From UBA5195 sp034432755 (GTDB taxonomy: Bacteria > Chloroflexota > Anaerolineae > Anaerolineales > Villigracilaceae), in the NCBI GenBank assembly GCA_034432755.1, contig DAOUBQ010000093.1, positions 1 to 64,000 on the forward strand: DNA of 64,000 nt. Reading direction: 5' to 3'. Position numbers and translations under genes: made by a program. Of this stretch, positions 42,495 to 50,837 are shown one piece after another. The number at the start of each line of letters is the position of its first letter. Positions within the stretch are counted from its first letter, which is position 1. A model generated the notes under the pieces. The model was not told the DNA's origin and searched no databases. It saw nothing but the letters and a program-made list of their open reading frames with translations.

Positions 42495-43871
42495 ATGAAA
42501 TTAAGTTTCAATACCATCTTATCCGTTCTGTTGTTGGCCGCCTTTGGGCTGGGGGCTTGCAGCCCGGCAGCCAGCCAACCTGCCTCGGTAGAACCGGCTG
42601 CGTTCAAGGTTCTGGCTGTGGAAACTTTTCTGGCTGATATTGCTCAGAATGTGGCCGGGGAACGAGTTAAAGTGGAAAGCCTGATTCCGGTGGGGATGGA
42701 CCCGCACGCTTTTGAGCCGACCCCGCAGGATGTACAGAAAATTGCTGAAAGCAATCTGTTGATTTTGAATGGTGCAGGTTTCGAAGAGTGGGCCGCCAAA
42801 ACGCTCGAAAACGCTGGCGGTCAGCGCCAGGTCATTGAAGCCTCGGCCGGTCTGACCAGCCGCGAAGCGCGCGAGGGAGAAGAAGCAGTGATGTCGCCGG
42901 AGGAAAAGGCCCAACAGGTCTGTGAAGCGCTGGCTGATAAAACTGCCCAAGAAGCGCTTGCTGCTGGCAGCGATGCCGCCAGCGCGGTGGACCTGCACGG
43001 TGAAGAACATGCCCATGCGGACGAGAACACTCACCAACACGAGGCCGAACTGCTCTCGCTCAATTTGACGGCCAGCGATAACGGCTATGCCGGGTATGTC
43101 AAATTGGATGTGGCCGAAGATGGCGAGTATGTGATTGCTGCCAGCGGTGGAAACCTTTCGGTTACCGATGCCAGCGGAGCCGAGATAGAAGTGGAAGAAA
43201 CGCTGCCGGTGAATTGCTCTGGTCTGAACAGTGGTATTCTGTTAGACCTGGAGCCGGGCGAATATGTGATTGGCCTGACTGGTCTAACAGCTGAAACCAC
43301 CCCCTTCTTCGCCGGTTCGGCAGGTGGTCATCATCATCACCAGGGCGACCCGCACTTCTGGCTCGACCCAACCAATGTGATTAAGTATGCCGAGAATATC
43401 CGCGATGGCTTGATTGCCGCAGACCCCGCTGGAAAGGATATTTATACCCGGAATGCCGCTGCTTACATTGCCAAACTGACTGAGCTCGATGACTGGATTA
43501 AGACCCAGGTGGAGCAAATTCCTGCTGAACGCCGTCTGATTGTGACCAATCATGAGAGCTTTGGCTATTTTGCCGACCGGTATGGCTTTAAGATTATTGG
43601 CACGGTTGTTCCCAGCGTGAGTACCAACGCTTCTCCATCGGCGCAGCAGCTGGCGCGGCTGGTGAATCACATCAAAGAAACCGGCGCCATTGCCATCTTT
43701 TTGGAAACCGGCGCTTCGCCCCAATTGGCTCAGCAGGTGGCGGCTGAAACCGGCGTGAAGGTGGTGAGCGAACTCTATACTCACTCGATTACCCCTCCCG
43801 ATGGCAAGGCGCCGACTTATATTGATATGATGAAATACAACGTCACAGCCATTGTCGAGGCATTGAAATAA
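42495..43871 (+). CDS. znuA: ZnuA-family metal-binding lipoprotein with inserted domain
   Basis: A 458-residue solute-binding protein of a metal ABC transporter (cluster A-1). Lipobox GLGAC at residue 20; PHAFEPTPQDV supplies the first metal-ligand His; HFWLDPTNV, NHESFGYF and ETGASPQLAQQVA follow. Between residues 115 and 285 is an insertion with a His-rich loop (HGEEHAHADENTHQH), a small beta domain (EDGEYVIAASGG to EPGEYVIGLTG) and GGHHHHQ; usual ZnuA has only the His-rich loop. Zinc is the likely metal (His-rich loop, Zur-like operator), manganese less so. No permease or ATPase gene is next to it. Confidence 0.9.
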   Translation: MKLSFNTILSVLLLAAFGLGACSPAASQPASVEPAAFKVLAVETFLADIAQNVAGERVKVESLIPVGMDPHAFEPTPQDVQKIAESNLLILNGAGFEEWAAKTLENAGGQRQVIEASAGLTSREAREGEEAVMSPEEKAQQVCEALADKTAQEALAAGSDAASAVDLHGEEHAHADENTHQHEAELLSLNLTASDNGYAGYVKLDVAEDGEYVIAASGGNLSVTDASGAEIEVEETLPVNCSGLNSGILLDLEPGEYVIGLTGLTAETTPFFAGSAGGHHHHQGDPHFWLDPTNVIKYAENIRDGLIAADPAGKDIYTRNAAAYIAKLTELDDWIKTQVEQIPAERRLIVTNHESFGYFADRYGFKIIGTVVPSVSTNASPSAQQLARLVNHIKETGAIAIFLETGASPQLAQQVAAETGVKVVSELYTHSITPPDGKAPTYIDMMKYNVTAIVEALK

Positions 43872-44291
43872 TCAAAAAGAGCAAGCCAGAGCCAAACGAG
43901 CGCCGGGAAGATTTCTGGCGCTCGTTACTCGTTAAGTGTGGATGACAATACTCAACCATGCGCTTGCTCCTGTAAGCCCTCAACGCCGCGCGCATTTAAA
44001 ATTCGTTTTTGCGCCGGAGGATTGCGCCCTCAGGCAAAGCCTGCAAGGCGTCTATGATGGCGCTCAGGCTCTGGGCTTGCCTTGGGCGTCGTTCTGCTGG
44101 CTGTGGTGACCGTTTCTGACGTACGGGCAGGTTGACCCATCCCTGCTGATTGACGTTGATAGTTGTTAAAATTCTGGTACACTTCGTACCCGAACTGCGT
44201 TCGTTGGTTGGTTTTCGTTTTCACAAACGCTGATGGTACACAGTTCCATACTTTTTGCAAATTTTGTCAAAAGTCCAATTCAATCTACTCT
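43872..44291. other. Intergenic region, terminator-like hairpin and no clear gene
   Basis: A 10-bp perfect hairpin (AACGAGCGCC...GGCGCTCGTT, 43895-43926) lies 24 bases after znuA, followed by only a weak T-run; probable terminator. The rest (43930-44291) has no recognisable gene or RNA; a 76-codon minus-strand frame has no family match. Confidence 0.55.
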
Positions 44292-45446
44292 ATGACACTT
44301 CCTACCCGCGCAGAAATAGTCATCATTGGCGGCGGGGTGATGGGCGCCAGCACGCTATATCACCTGGCACAGGGCGGCGCAAGAGACATCATCCTGCTAG
44401 AAAAAGAGGAATTCTTTGGGGCTGGCGCCACCGGGCGTTGCGCAGGTGGTGTGCGCTACCAATTCTCCACCGAAGTGAACGTGCGCCTCTCGCTTGCCAG
44501 CCTGCCTATGCTCGAACGATTTCGCGATGAAATCGGACAAGACATCCACTACCGGCCCTGCGGCTACCTGCTGGTTGCAACCCGCCAACAAGATGTTGAA
44601 TCTTTTCGCCGAAATGTGGCATTGCAGCACCGCCTGGGCGTGAACACCGAGTGGCTCAGCGGAGATGAAGTTCGTGCACGCCTGCCCCTGATGCGCTTTG
44701 AAGACGCCCTGGCTGGAACGTTTTACCCCAAAGACGGCCTGGTTGACCCCAATAGTGTGGTGATGGGCTACATTGGGGCAGCACAACGCCTGGGCGCCAA
44801 AGCCTTCAGACAGGCAGAAGTGACTGCAATTCATGTTCGAGGTGGACGCATTGAAGCCGTTGGAACCACCACCGGCATGATTCAGACCCGAATGGTTATC
44901 AACGCCGCTGGTCCTTGGGCCGGGCAAATTGGTAAAATGGCAGGCGTTCACATTCCCATTACACCCTTGCGCAGGCAATGGTTCACCACCACGCCCCTGC
45001 CACAAATCCCGCGCGATTTTCCCTTTGTGATAGATTTTGCGCAAGGGCTATATTTTCATCGTGAAGGTGAAGGCTTGCTCATTGGCATGTCGAACCCGCA
45101 TGAAAAACCAGGCTTTAACCAGAATGTAGATAAAGCATTTGAACTGGTCAACGTGGAAGCGGCGATAACACGCCTGCCCCTGCTTGAACAGGCCAGGCTG
45201 GCCTCCCATTTGGCTGGGCTATATGAGGTTTCTCCCGATGCGCACCCCATTTTCGGCAAAACGCCGCTGGAGGGGTTTTATGTAGTGGCCGGGTTTTCAG
45301 GGCATGGGTTTATGCACGGCCCGGTGGCAGGCAAATTAATGGCCGAATATTTGCTGGAAGGCGCGTTTCGGAGCGTAGATGTTTCGATGCTAGACCTGGC
45401 GCGTTTCGACGAAAATCGCATCCTCAGCGAGTACAACGTTGTCTAA
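44292..45446 (+). CDS. FAD-dependent oxidoreductase of the DAO family (sarcosine/glycine oxidase-like)
   Basis: About 384 residues from MTLPTRAEIVIIGGG. Rossmann FAD motif VIIGGGVMGASTLYHLAQ, then LLEKEEFFGAGATGRCAGGVR, as in DAO proteins such as sarcosine oxidase beta, glycine oxidase and related amine or amino-acid oxidases; the C-terminal GFSGHGFMHGPVAGKLMAEY is the second FAD-binding segment. The actual substrate is unknown. The start is at the second Met; the upstream 43 codons lack a family match. It is alone on this strand and convergent with ssb, 21 bases apart. Confidence 0.88.
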   Translation: MTLPTRAEIVIIGGGVMGASTLYHLAQGGARDIILLEKEEFFGAGATGRCAGGVRYQFSTEVNVRLSLASLPMLERFRDEIGQDIHYRPCGYLLVATRQQDVESFRRNVALQHRLGVNTEWLSGDEVRARLPLMRFEDALAGTFYPKDGLVDPNSVVMGYIGAAQRLGAKAFRQAEVTAIHVRGGRIEAVGTTTGMIQTRMVINAAGPWAGQIGKMAGVHIPITPLRRQWFTTTPLPQIPRDFPFVIDFAQGLYFHREGEGLLIGMSNPHEKPGFNQNVDKAFELVNVEAAITRLPLLEQARLASHLAGLYEVSPDAHPIFGKTPLEGFYVVAGFSGHGFMHGPVAGKLMAEYLLEGAFRSVDVSMLDLARFDENRILSEYNVV

Positions 45447-45452
45447 TCCCAT

Positions 45453-45476
45453 GAAGCGTAGAGTAATCTACGCTTC
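45453..45476. terminator. Hairpin between convergent FAD-oxidoreductase and ssb genes
   Basis: GAAGCGTAGA-GTAA-TCTACGCTTC is a perfect 10-bp stem-loop. It overlaps the last codons of ssb (stop at 45468). No T-tract on either strand; it may limit read-through or protect mRNA ends. Confidence 0.5.
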
Positions 45477-45848
45477 GTACTCGCCCGCATCCTCCTCCAC
45501 CGTTAGCACCGGCTCTTCGGCGGGCTTGCGGTCGAGGAATTGTAGTAAGAGCGCTACCACTTTCGTAAAATACTTTATTTCCCCTTTGTCTTCATACTTA
45601 TCCGTCTTCAGGCGACCCTCCAGATAGACCAGGCTGCCTTTTTTCAGGTATTGGTCAGCCACTTCGCCCAGCCGCCCCCAGGCTTCGACGTTAATCCACT
45701 CGGTATATTCCTTTGTCTCGCCGGCGCTCTTCCAACGCTGGGTCACTGCCAGGCTGAAATGAGTCACTTTCTTGCCGGTCGGCGTGAAGCGGGTCTCCGG
45801 GTCCCTCCCCAGGTACCCAATCAACTGAACACGGTTCAAAGCGGGCAT
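45468..45848 (-). CDS. ssb: Single-stranded DNA-binding protein
   Basis: A 126-residue OB-fold SSB: NRVQLIGYLGRDPETRFTPTG at the N-terminus, FSLAVTQRW and EWINVEAWGRLGEVADQYLKKGSLVYLEGRLKTDKYEDKG-like body, split here by positions 25-90. The acidic tail is short (VLTVEEDAGEYEA) and lacks the usual DDIPF tip, so its protein-partner contacts may differ, or this is a secondary SSB. AGGAGG lies before the chosen ATG; 21 upstream codons have no match. A promoter is seen 125 bp upstream. Confidence 0.93.
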   Translation of the reverse strand: MPALNRVQLIGYLGRDPETRFTPTGKKVTHFSLAVTQRWKSAGETKEYTEWINVEAWGRLGEVADQYLKKGSLVYLEGRLKTDKYEDKGEIKYFTKVVALLLQFLDRKPAEEPVLTVEEDAGEYEA

Positions 45849-45972
45849 GGTTATCCTCCTGATGAAGTTGAGTCTTGTGTTTCGACAGGTCTCGATACAC
45901 TGGAACAGCACCGGCTGCGCAACCTTCGGCTTTTCTTTCCAACAAATGGAATAGGCGCAAACGATATGGTTA

Positions 45973-46001
45973 GTGTACGTCTTTGAAACCGGATTTTCAA
46001 G
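45973..46001 (-). promoter_or_regulatory. Promoter of ssb
   Basis: Minus strand TTGAAA (46001-45996), 17-base spacer, TACACT (45978-45973). Confidence 0.55.
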
Positions 46002-46028
46002 CGGAATTTTCCAATTTGCCAGGCGGGT

Positions 46029-47021
46029 TCACTCCCGTTGCAACAATCGGAACGAAATTGCGCCCACCAGCAGCGGAAGCCAAAAGGTCAGGCTGCGGTA
46101 AGTGAGGGTCACAATAACGGATTGCTCCCAGGGAACGTTTAGCGACCGGAGCGCCAGCGGCATGAGCGTTTCTACAACACCAATGCCAGAGGGGGTGGGA
46201 GAAACAATCAAGAACAGGTAATATGATGCAAAGCCAGCGACAACCGTGCCTGCCGAAAAAGCAACATCGAAGGCCAGGAAGGTCATCAGCAAAATCAGGG
46301 TTTGCAGGGTTTTGCTTGCCAGCGCGAAGAACAGCGGGGCCATTGCCCCATGCCGCCGCACCCGCAAAATTGAAAGGCCTTCGGCAACTTCCATGCTAAA
46401 AACTCTGGCTGTCTCCTCACTGAGGTAGTTTCGGCGCATAAAGGGGAAAAGAATTCGATTCAATCGCCGCGCAAACCAGGTCAATAACCGCCCTAACTGC
46501 TCACCGGAACGCGAGCCGATATAGATAAATATACCCAGCCCGATAAAGAGCGCCAACATGATGAACGAAGCAGTCATTTCTCCCATTTTCAGGTCGTTGC
46601 GGCGGATAAACACGACCCAGCCCAGTCCCAAGACGACCATAAAGGCTGCATAGTCCAAAAACAGGTGTAGCGCCGCCGCTGCCGCTGCCATTCCGCGTGG
46701 GTATTTACGCCGCCCGGCGTCATCAATGAACACGGCCAATCCGCCAAACCCGCCCGAAGGCGCAACGACGTTGATGAAATTGGCGGCTGACGAAAGCAGA
46801 ACAAGACGCCACAGGCTTTCTTTAACGTCCATCAGCCGAAAAAGCGAACGATAGCCCAACGCATCGCTGGCAGTCCAGGCGGCCACCAGCAGGATGCATA
46901 GACTAATGAAACCAAAATCGCTTTTCTGGAGCGTCTTCCAGGTGTTTTCGAGTTCGCCAACGCTGGTCAAAACCAGCCCGCTAGCGAGGAAGAATACCAG
47001 GATGATGAGAATTTTACGCAT
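46029..47021 (-). CDS. Flippase-like integral membrane protein (UPF0104 / LPG-synthase membrane domain)
   Basis: A 330-residue membrane protein with about eight helices. The family block PSGGFGGLAVFIDDAGRRKYPRGMAAAAAALHLFLDY and the later PTPSGIGVVETLMPLALR are the hallmarks of UPF0104/AglD-like proteins (the membrane domain of lysylphosphatidylglycerol synthases, without the catalytic GNAT-type domain). Role: perhaps lipid or polyprenyl-lipid translocation; no substrate can be given. It starts 17 bases after the hairpin that ends the thi operon, so it probably has its own transcript. Confidence 0.85.
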   Translation of the reverse strand: MRKILIILVFFLASGLVLTSVGELENTWKTLQKSDFGFISLCILLVAAWTASDALGYRSLFRLMDVKESLWRLVLLSSAANFINVVAPSGGFGGLAVFIDDAGRRKYPRGMAAAAAALHLFLDYAAFMVVLGLGWVVFIRRNDLKMGEMTASFIMLALFIGLGIFIYIGSRSGEQLGRLLTWFARRLNRILFPFMRRNYLSEETARVFSMEVAEGLSILRVRRHGAMAPLFFALASKTLQTLILLMTFLAFDVAFSAGTVVAGFASYYLFLIVSPTPSGIGVVETLMPLALRSLNVPWEQSVIVTLTYRSLTFWLPLLVGAISFRLLQRE

Positions 47022-47037
47022 TGGCGGGATTATACAG

Positions 47038-47073
47038 GAAAAAGCGAGAGCGTTTCGTCAGGAACGTTCTCGC
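47038..47073 (-). terminator. Terminator of the thiN-thiB-thiP operon
   Basis: Minus strand GCGAGAACGTT-CCTGACG-AAACGCTCTCGC with one mismatch, then TTTTTCC. It follows thiP by about 75 bases. Confidence 0.78.
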
Positions 47074-47147
47074 CTGATACGAAAGGGGCATATTCAGGCC
47101 TGAACGGGTTCTGCCGGGGCGAGTTCGTCATGGCGGGGAGCGCATAA

Positions 47148-48839
47148 TCACTCTCCGGCGAGGCGCTCTCGCTCGATGAGCCAAATCAACAGGCCGCTCA
47201 ATAACATTAGCAGGGTCGCCATCGCCATTGCCTGGCCGTAGTTCAGGCCACCAGGCTGCGAAAGGAAGCGGAAAATGGCCGTCGGCAGGGTGGGATATTC
47301 GGGACGGGCCAGCAGCGAAGCCGCCCCAAACTCTCCCAGCGAGACGGTAAAAGCGAAGGCGCTGGCCGAAAAAACCGCGCGCGAAAGAATCGGCCTATCC
47401 ACATGCCACCAAACCTGAAAGGGATTCGCGCCCAACACTGCTGCTGCTTCACGATAACGGTTGGGAATGGTCGCCAGCGCGGCTTGCAGGTTGCGGATGA
47501 CAAAGGGTAGGGCAATGGTGGTATGAGCAAGAGGGATGATGAAGGGGGACTTGATGAGAGAATCCGTGAGGAACGATGAGGAATGTGTGAACAGGGAGAA
47601 AGGGAAAATGGTAACGAGAGGGCGGTTGAACGTGAGGATGTAGCCAAGTCCGAGGGTAACGGCTGAAGCGCCGAGCGGGAGCATGAGCAGAGGGTCTACC
47701 CAGCGGGCAAATCTGCCGGGACGGGCGAGGGCCAGGGCTGCCGGGAAGCCAAGCGCGAGCGAAAAGACCACCGTCAGCCCGGCGTAGGCCAACGAGTTGC
47801 GCGCCGCTTCAAACGGCGGGACATAGAAGATGGAGTCTCGCCGGTTGATAAACAGTTCGCTGTAATATTCAGTTGTCAGGGCCGGGCCAATCTGAGCGCG
47901 TTGGCCGCGCTCCGCTTCAATGCGGGAGACTGAACGGATAGGAAGCGCAAGCAGGGGCGCAAGAAAAAAGAGAATAATAAAAGAGGAAAGAAGAAAAACA
48001 AAAAAGCGTTCGGTGAACGATTGGGGGATTTTGACCATCGGCTCAACTGGTTTTACCGGTACGGCCAGGCGGGTGAGGTAGCGGCTGTAGAGCGCGGAGA
48101 AAGCCAGGGTACAGAGCATCTGCACAAGCGAGAATAGGGCGGCGGCCGGCAGGTTGAGCAGGTGCATAGCCTGGACGTAGATTTCGACTTCGATGGTCGA
48201 AAATTTGGGGCCGCCAAGCAGCAAAATCACGCCATAACTGGTGAAATCGAACAGAAAGACAAGGATGCTGGCGGCAAAGATAGCTGGCCGCAGCAGGGGC
48301 AACGATACCCGCAACAAGGCCTGCACGGGGCTGGCCCCCAATGAGCGGGCGGCTTGCGCCAGGCGCGGGTCGAGCGAAGCCCAAGCCGCACCGACCACCC
48401 GAATGACGATGGTGGCATTGTAAAAGACGTGCGCCACAAGAATAGCCTGTAATCTGCCAACAAATTGCACAGGGGGTAGGTCGTAAGAGGCCAATCCCAG
48501 GTTGAGCCAGCCGCGCGGGCCAAGCAGGGCGTTGAATCCCGCCGCAACGACCACTGTCGGCAGCATGAAGGGGATGGCGGTCAGCGTTCGCAAGGCGGGT
48601 TTTAGCGGGAAGTCGTAGCGTGCAAAGAGAAAGGCGAGAGGCAGACCAACGATAAGGGTTAAGAGCATAGAGGCAAAAGCCTGCAAAAATGTAAATCGAA
48701 GCACCTCCAACAGCCGCAGGGCGAAAGAACCGCCCAGCAAAGCAAAGGAGCCCGGATTCAGGCCAAGGGTCAGAATCCGGGCGAGGGGCAAGAAGAAGAA
48801 TATCCCCAAAAAGATGAGCGCTGGCAGCAGGCGTTTCAA
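47148..48839 (-). CDS. thiP: Thiamine-type ABC transporter permease (ThiP-like)
   Basis: A 563-residue fused permease with two homologous six-helix halves. Each has an EAA loop that would contact the ATPase: AQAARSLGASPVQALLRVSLP and REAAAVLGANPFQVWWHVDRP. The Fe/thiamine permease family is clear, and the thi context (TPP riboswitch, ThiN, ThiB) points to thiamine. The gene is followed by a terminator, and no ATPase (ThiQ) lies here; the permease must use an ATPase encoded elsewhere. Confidence 0.9.
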   Translation of the reverse strand: MKRLLPALIFLGIFFFLPLARILTLGLNPGSFALLGGSFALRLLEVLRFTFLQAFASMLLTLIVGLPLAFLFARYDFPLKPALRTLTAIPFMLPTVVVAAGFNALLGPRGWLNLGLASYDLPPVQFVGRLQAILVAHVFYNATIVIRVVGAAWASLDPRLAQAARSLGASPVQALLRVSLPLLRPAIFAASILVFLFDFTSYGVILLLGGPKFSTIEVEIYVQAMHLLNLPAAALFSLVQMLCTLAFSALYSRYLTRLAVPVKPVEPMVKIPQSFTERFFVFLLSSFIILFFLAPLLALPIRSVSRIEAERGQRAQIGPALTTEYYSELFINRRDSIFYVPPFEAARNSLAYAGLTVVFSLALGFPAALALARPGRFARWVDPLLMLPLGASAVTLGLGYILTFNRPLVTIFPFSLFTHSSSFLTDSLIKSPFIIPLAHTTIALPFVIRNLQAALATIPNRYREAAAVLGANPFQVWWHVDRPILSRAVFSASAFAFTVSLGEFGAASLLARPEYPTLPTAIFRFLSQPGGLNYGQAMAMATLLMLLSGLLIWLIERERLAGE

Positions 48840-48865
48840 GGTGGTCGAACCGGTTGAGATGCGGC

Positions 48866-49963
48866 CTAGCGCAGGACGGTCTGAGTCCAGGCTTCAATCC
48901 ATTGCTCGCGGTTAGCGGCAATCTGTTCGATGGGTAAACTGACCGGGTTGGGCGCAATTTGAGCATACTTAACGAATTCTTCAGGCAGCTGCGCGGCCGG
49001 GTTAACCGGGTAGACGAACATTTGCATTGGCACATCTTGTTGAAATGGCACAGAGAGCATGAAGTCAATGAATTTCTCGGCCAGGGGGCGATTGGGTGTG
49101 CCTTTCAGGATGCCAACAAACTCAATTTGGCGGAAGCAGCTATCGAGGATAGAGGCGGTGGGGGCTTCGGTGAGCGGTTGCGAGGCAAAAATGACTTCGG
49201 CGGCCGGGCTGGAAGCGTAGGAGATGACCATCGGCTGGGGGCCTTTGCCCGAGGAAGCGCTAAAGTTGGTGTAGTAGGCGGTTTCCCAGCCATCTACAAC
49301 AACAACGCCATTGGCTTTCAGGGTTTTCCAGTAGTCGAGATAGCCAGGGTCTCCATAGCGGGCAATGGTGGCAAGCAAAAAGGCCAGGCCGGGTGAGGAG
49401 GTGGCAGGGTTTTCAACGACGAGCAGGCTGCTGTATTCGGGTTTGAGCAGGTCATCCAGCGAGACTGGGGCGGGCAGATTTTTGGCGGCGAACCAGTTTT
49501 TGTCGTAGTTAATGCACACATCGCCATAATCAACGGGGAGGGCGCGGTTTTGGGGGTCTAGTTTAAATTGGGCCGGAATTTGCGCCAAAAGCGGGGAGGG
49601 GTATGGCTCGAAAATATCGGCCTGCAGGGCGCGGGAGAGGAAGGTGTTATCTACGCCAAAGAAAACATCGGCGAGCGGGGCGTCTTTGGAGAGGATGGCT
49701 TTGTTGAGTGCTGCTCCAGTATCACCAGACTGGAGAAAGGTGATCTTAACGTTGTTTTGTTGCTCAAATTGGGCAATGACTGTCTCGCTGACCGCGAAGG
49801 AGTCATGAGTCATCACGGTGAGGGTGCGCGGGGAGGTTGAGGTGGGGTAGGTGGCAGCGGTGGGTGACTCAGAGGATGGGTAAGATGTGCCATTTGGATT
49901 GGACGGGGAGCAGGCGGCAAAGATGGTTGAGAAGAAGAATAGGATGGCGAGGAATCGTTTCAT
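48866..49963 (-). CDS. thiB: Thiamine ABC transporter substrate-binding lipoprotein (ThiB-like)
   Basis: A 365-residue binding protein. Lipobox IFAAC (residues 14-18) after a hydrophobic signal. The fold class is of the ThiB/Fe3+-binding cluster: LTVMTHDSFAVSE, VKITFLQSGDTGAALNKAI, ADVFFGVDNTFLSRA and ALPVDYGDVCINYDKNWF are all typical of ThiB. Together with the riboswitch this supports thiamine or TMP/TPP uptake. A gap of 26 bases separates it from thiP. Confidence 0.92.
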   Translation of the reverse strand: MKRFLAILFFFSTIFAACSPSNPNGTSYPSSESPTAATYPTSTSPRTLTVMTHDSFAVSETVIAQFEQQNNVKITFLQSGDTGAALNKAILSKDAPLADVFFGVDNTFLSRALQADIFEPYPSPLLAQIPAQFKLDPQNRALPVDYGDVCINYDKNWFAAKNLPAPVSLDDLLKPEYSSLLVVENPATSSPGLAFLLATIARYGDPGYLDYWKTLKANGVVVVDGWETAYYTNFSASSGKGPQPMVISYASSPAAEVIFASQPLTEAPTASILDSCFRQIEFVGILKGTPNRPLAEKFIDFMLSVPFQQDVPMQMFVYPVNPAAQLPEEFVKYAQIAPNPVSLPIEQIAANREQWIEAWTQTVLR

Positions 49964-50010
49964 GGTGAACTCCTTAAAGTGATGGTGTGAGATGCGGAAT
50001 CAATTCCGCA

Positions 50011-50652
50011 TTAAACTTTTCTCTGGTGGATGCACAGCAGCAAGCCGCGTTTGAGATGAATGGTGGCTGTTTGGCCCAGCATCTGGTTGCTGATTCCGCG
50101 GGCGCGATGAGGGTGCAGGGTTTCACGGTTGAGCGGGTAAGAGAGCCCATCGGTCAGAACGCCTTCTGCAGGAGCACCCCAGGGAATGAGGGAGACGATG
50201 TCACCGGCCTGGCCATGAATAAGGCCGGAGCCATGGATGAAATAGGCTTCGGTCACGCCATCATCGAAGCGTGCGCCTGCCTGAATGGCATCGGGCGCGC
50301 TGAGTAAGGCCAGGTTGGCAAGGGCCTGGTCTACGCGCCCGCCGTATCCGCCAAAGACGATAATGGGGTTGTATTGGGCCTGGAATGCATGGGCGAGGGC
50401 CAGTTCGAGGTCGGTTTCATCTTTGGCAGGGGGGTAGCGCAGAATATGAACCCCCATCTCCTCGAAGACGTTGACTTCTGCTTCGGTGAGAGAGTCGAGG
50501 TCGCCCAAAATGGCTTTTGGGATGAGGCCGAGCGAGAGTGCAATGCGCGCGCCTCCATCGGCAGCGAGGATGACATCGTCGGGCTGGACACAGGCGCGGG
50601 CTGCGCCCGGGTGTTGGAGCGGGCTGTTGATGAAAATTAACGCTCTGGACAT
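50011..50652 (-). CDS. thiN: Thiamine pyrophosphokinase
   Basis: A 213-residue enzyme that turns thiamine into TPP. Conserved blocks: LAADGGARIALSLGL, AILGDLDSL, YPPAKDETDLELAL and VFGGYGGRVDQALANLALL. It is the first gene after the TPP riboswitch; the start codon directly follows the T-run of the riboswitch terminator. Its presence with the transporter means thiamine is salvaged and pyrophosphorylated; the de novo genes are not in the window. No clear Shine-Dalgarno sequence is free of the hairpin, so translation may also depend on its opening. Confidence 0.92.
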   Translation of the reverse strand: MSRALIFINSPLQHPGAARACVQPDDVILAADGGARIALSLGLIPKAILGDLDSLTEAEVNVFEEMGVHILRYPPAKDETDLELALAHAFQAQYNPIIVFGGYGGRVDQALANLALLSAPDAIQAGARFDDGVTEAYFIHGSGLIHGQAGDIVSLIPWGAPAEGVLTDGLSYPLNRETLHPHRARGISNQMLGQTATIHLKRGLLLCIHQRKV

Positions 50653-50681
50653 AAAAAACCTCCCGCCGAGGGAGGTTTTTT
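50653..50681 (-). terminator. Riboswitch terminator (expression platform)
   Basis: Minus strand AAAAAACCTCCC-TCGGC-GGGAGGTTTTTT, a perfect stem with a U-run that ends directly at the thiN ATG. It should form when TPP is bound and end transcription before thiN; its U-run and GGGAGG also make it a possible ribosome-binding-site sequester. Confidence 0.9.
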
Positions 50682-50687
50682 GCGTTA

Positions 50688-50780
50688 TGCGAATCCCTCC
50701 GCCGGCATTACCCGGATCAGGTTTTGCGGGTCGAGGGCTGCGGCCCTCCTCTCAGCCTGCTGTACAGGCTCCCCGTTCAG
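50688..50780 (-). ncRNA. TPP riboswitch aptamer (THI element)
   Basis: Minus strand carries the conserved THI-box order: ACGGGGAGCC, GGCTGAGAGG, then ACCC, AACCTGATCCGGGTAATGCC and GGCGGAGGGA. The conserved CTGAGA and the pyrophosphate-sensing helix are intact. It senses thiamine pyrophosphate and controls thiN-thiB-thiP through the terminator just downstream. Confidence 0.96.
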
Positions 50781-50788
50781 TTTTTTAT

Positions 50789-50816
50789 ATTTTAACCTGT
50801 TTTGGTGAGAAGTGAA
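50789..50816 (-). promoter_or_regulatory. Possible promoter of the thi operon
   Basis: Minus strand TTCACT (50816-50811), 16-base spacer, TAAAAT (50794-50789). The -35 match is weak. It lies between the end of the hydrolase gene and the riboswitch. Confidence 0.4.
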
Positions 50817-50837
50817 AAAACTTATAAAATTCTTATC

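Noticed and set aside
44030..44260. 76-codon minus-strand frame between znuA and the FAD oxidoreductase
   Set aside because: No ribosome binding site, no recognisable domain, Thr/Ser/Pro/Arg-rich composition.
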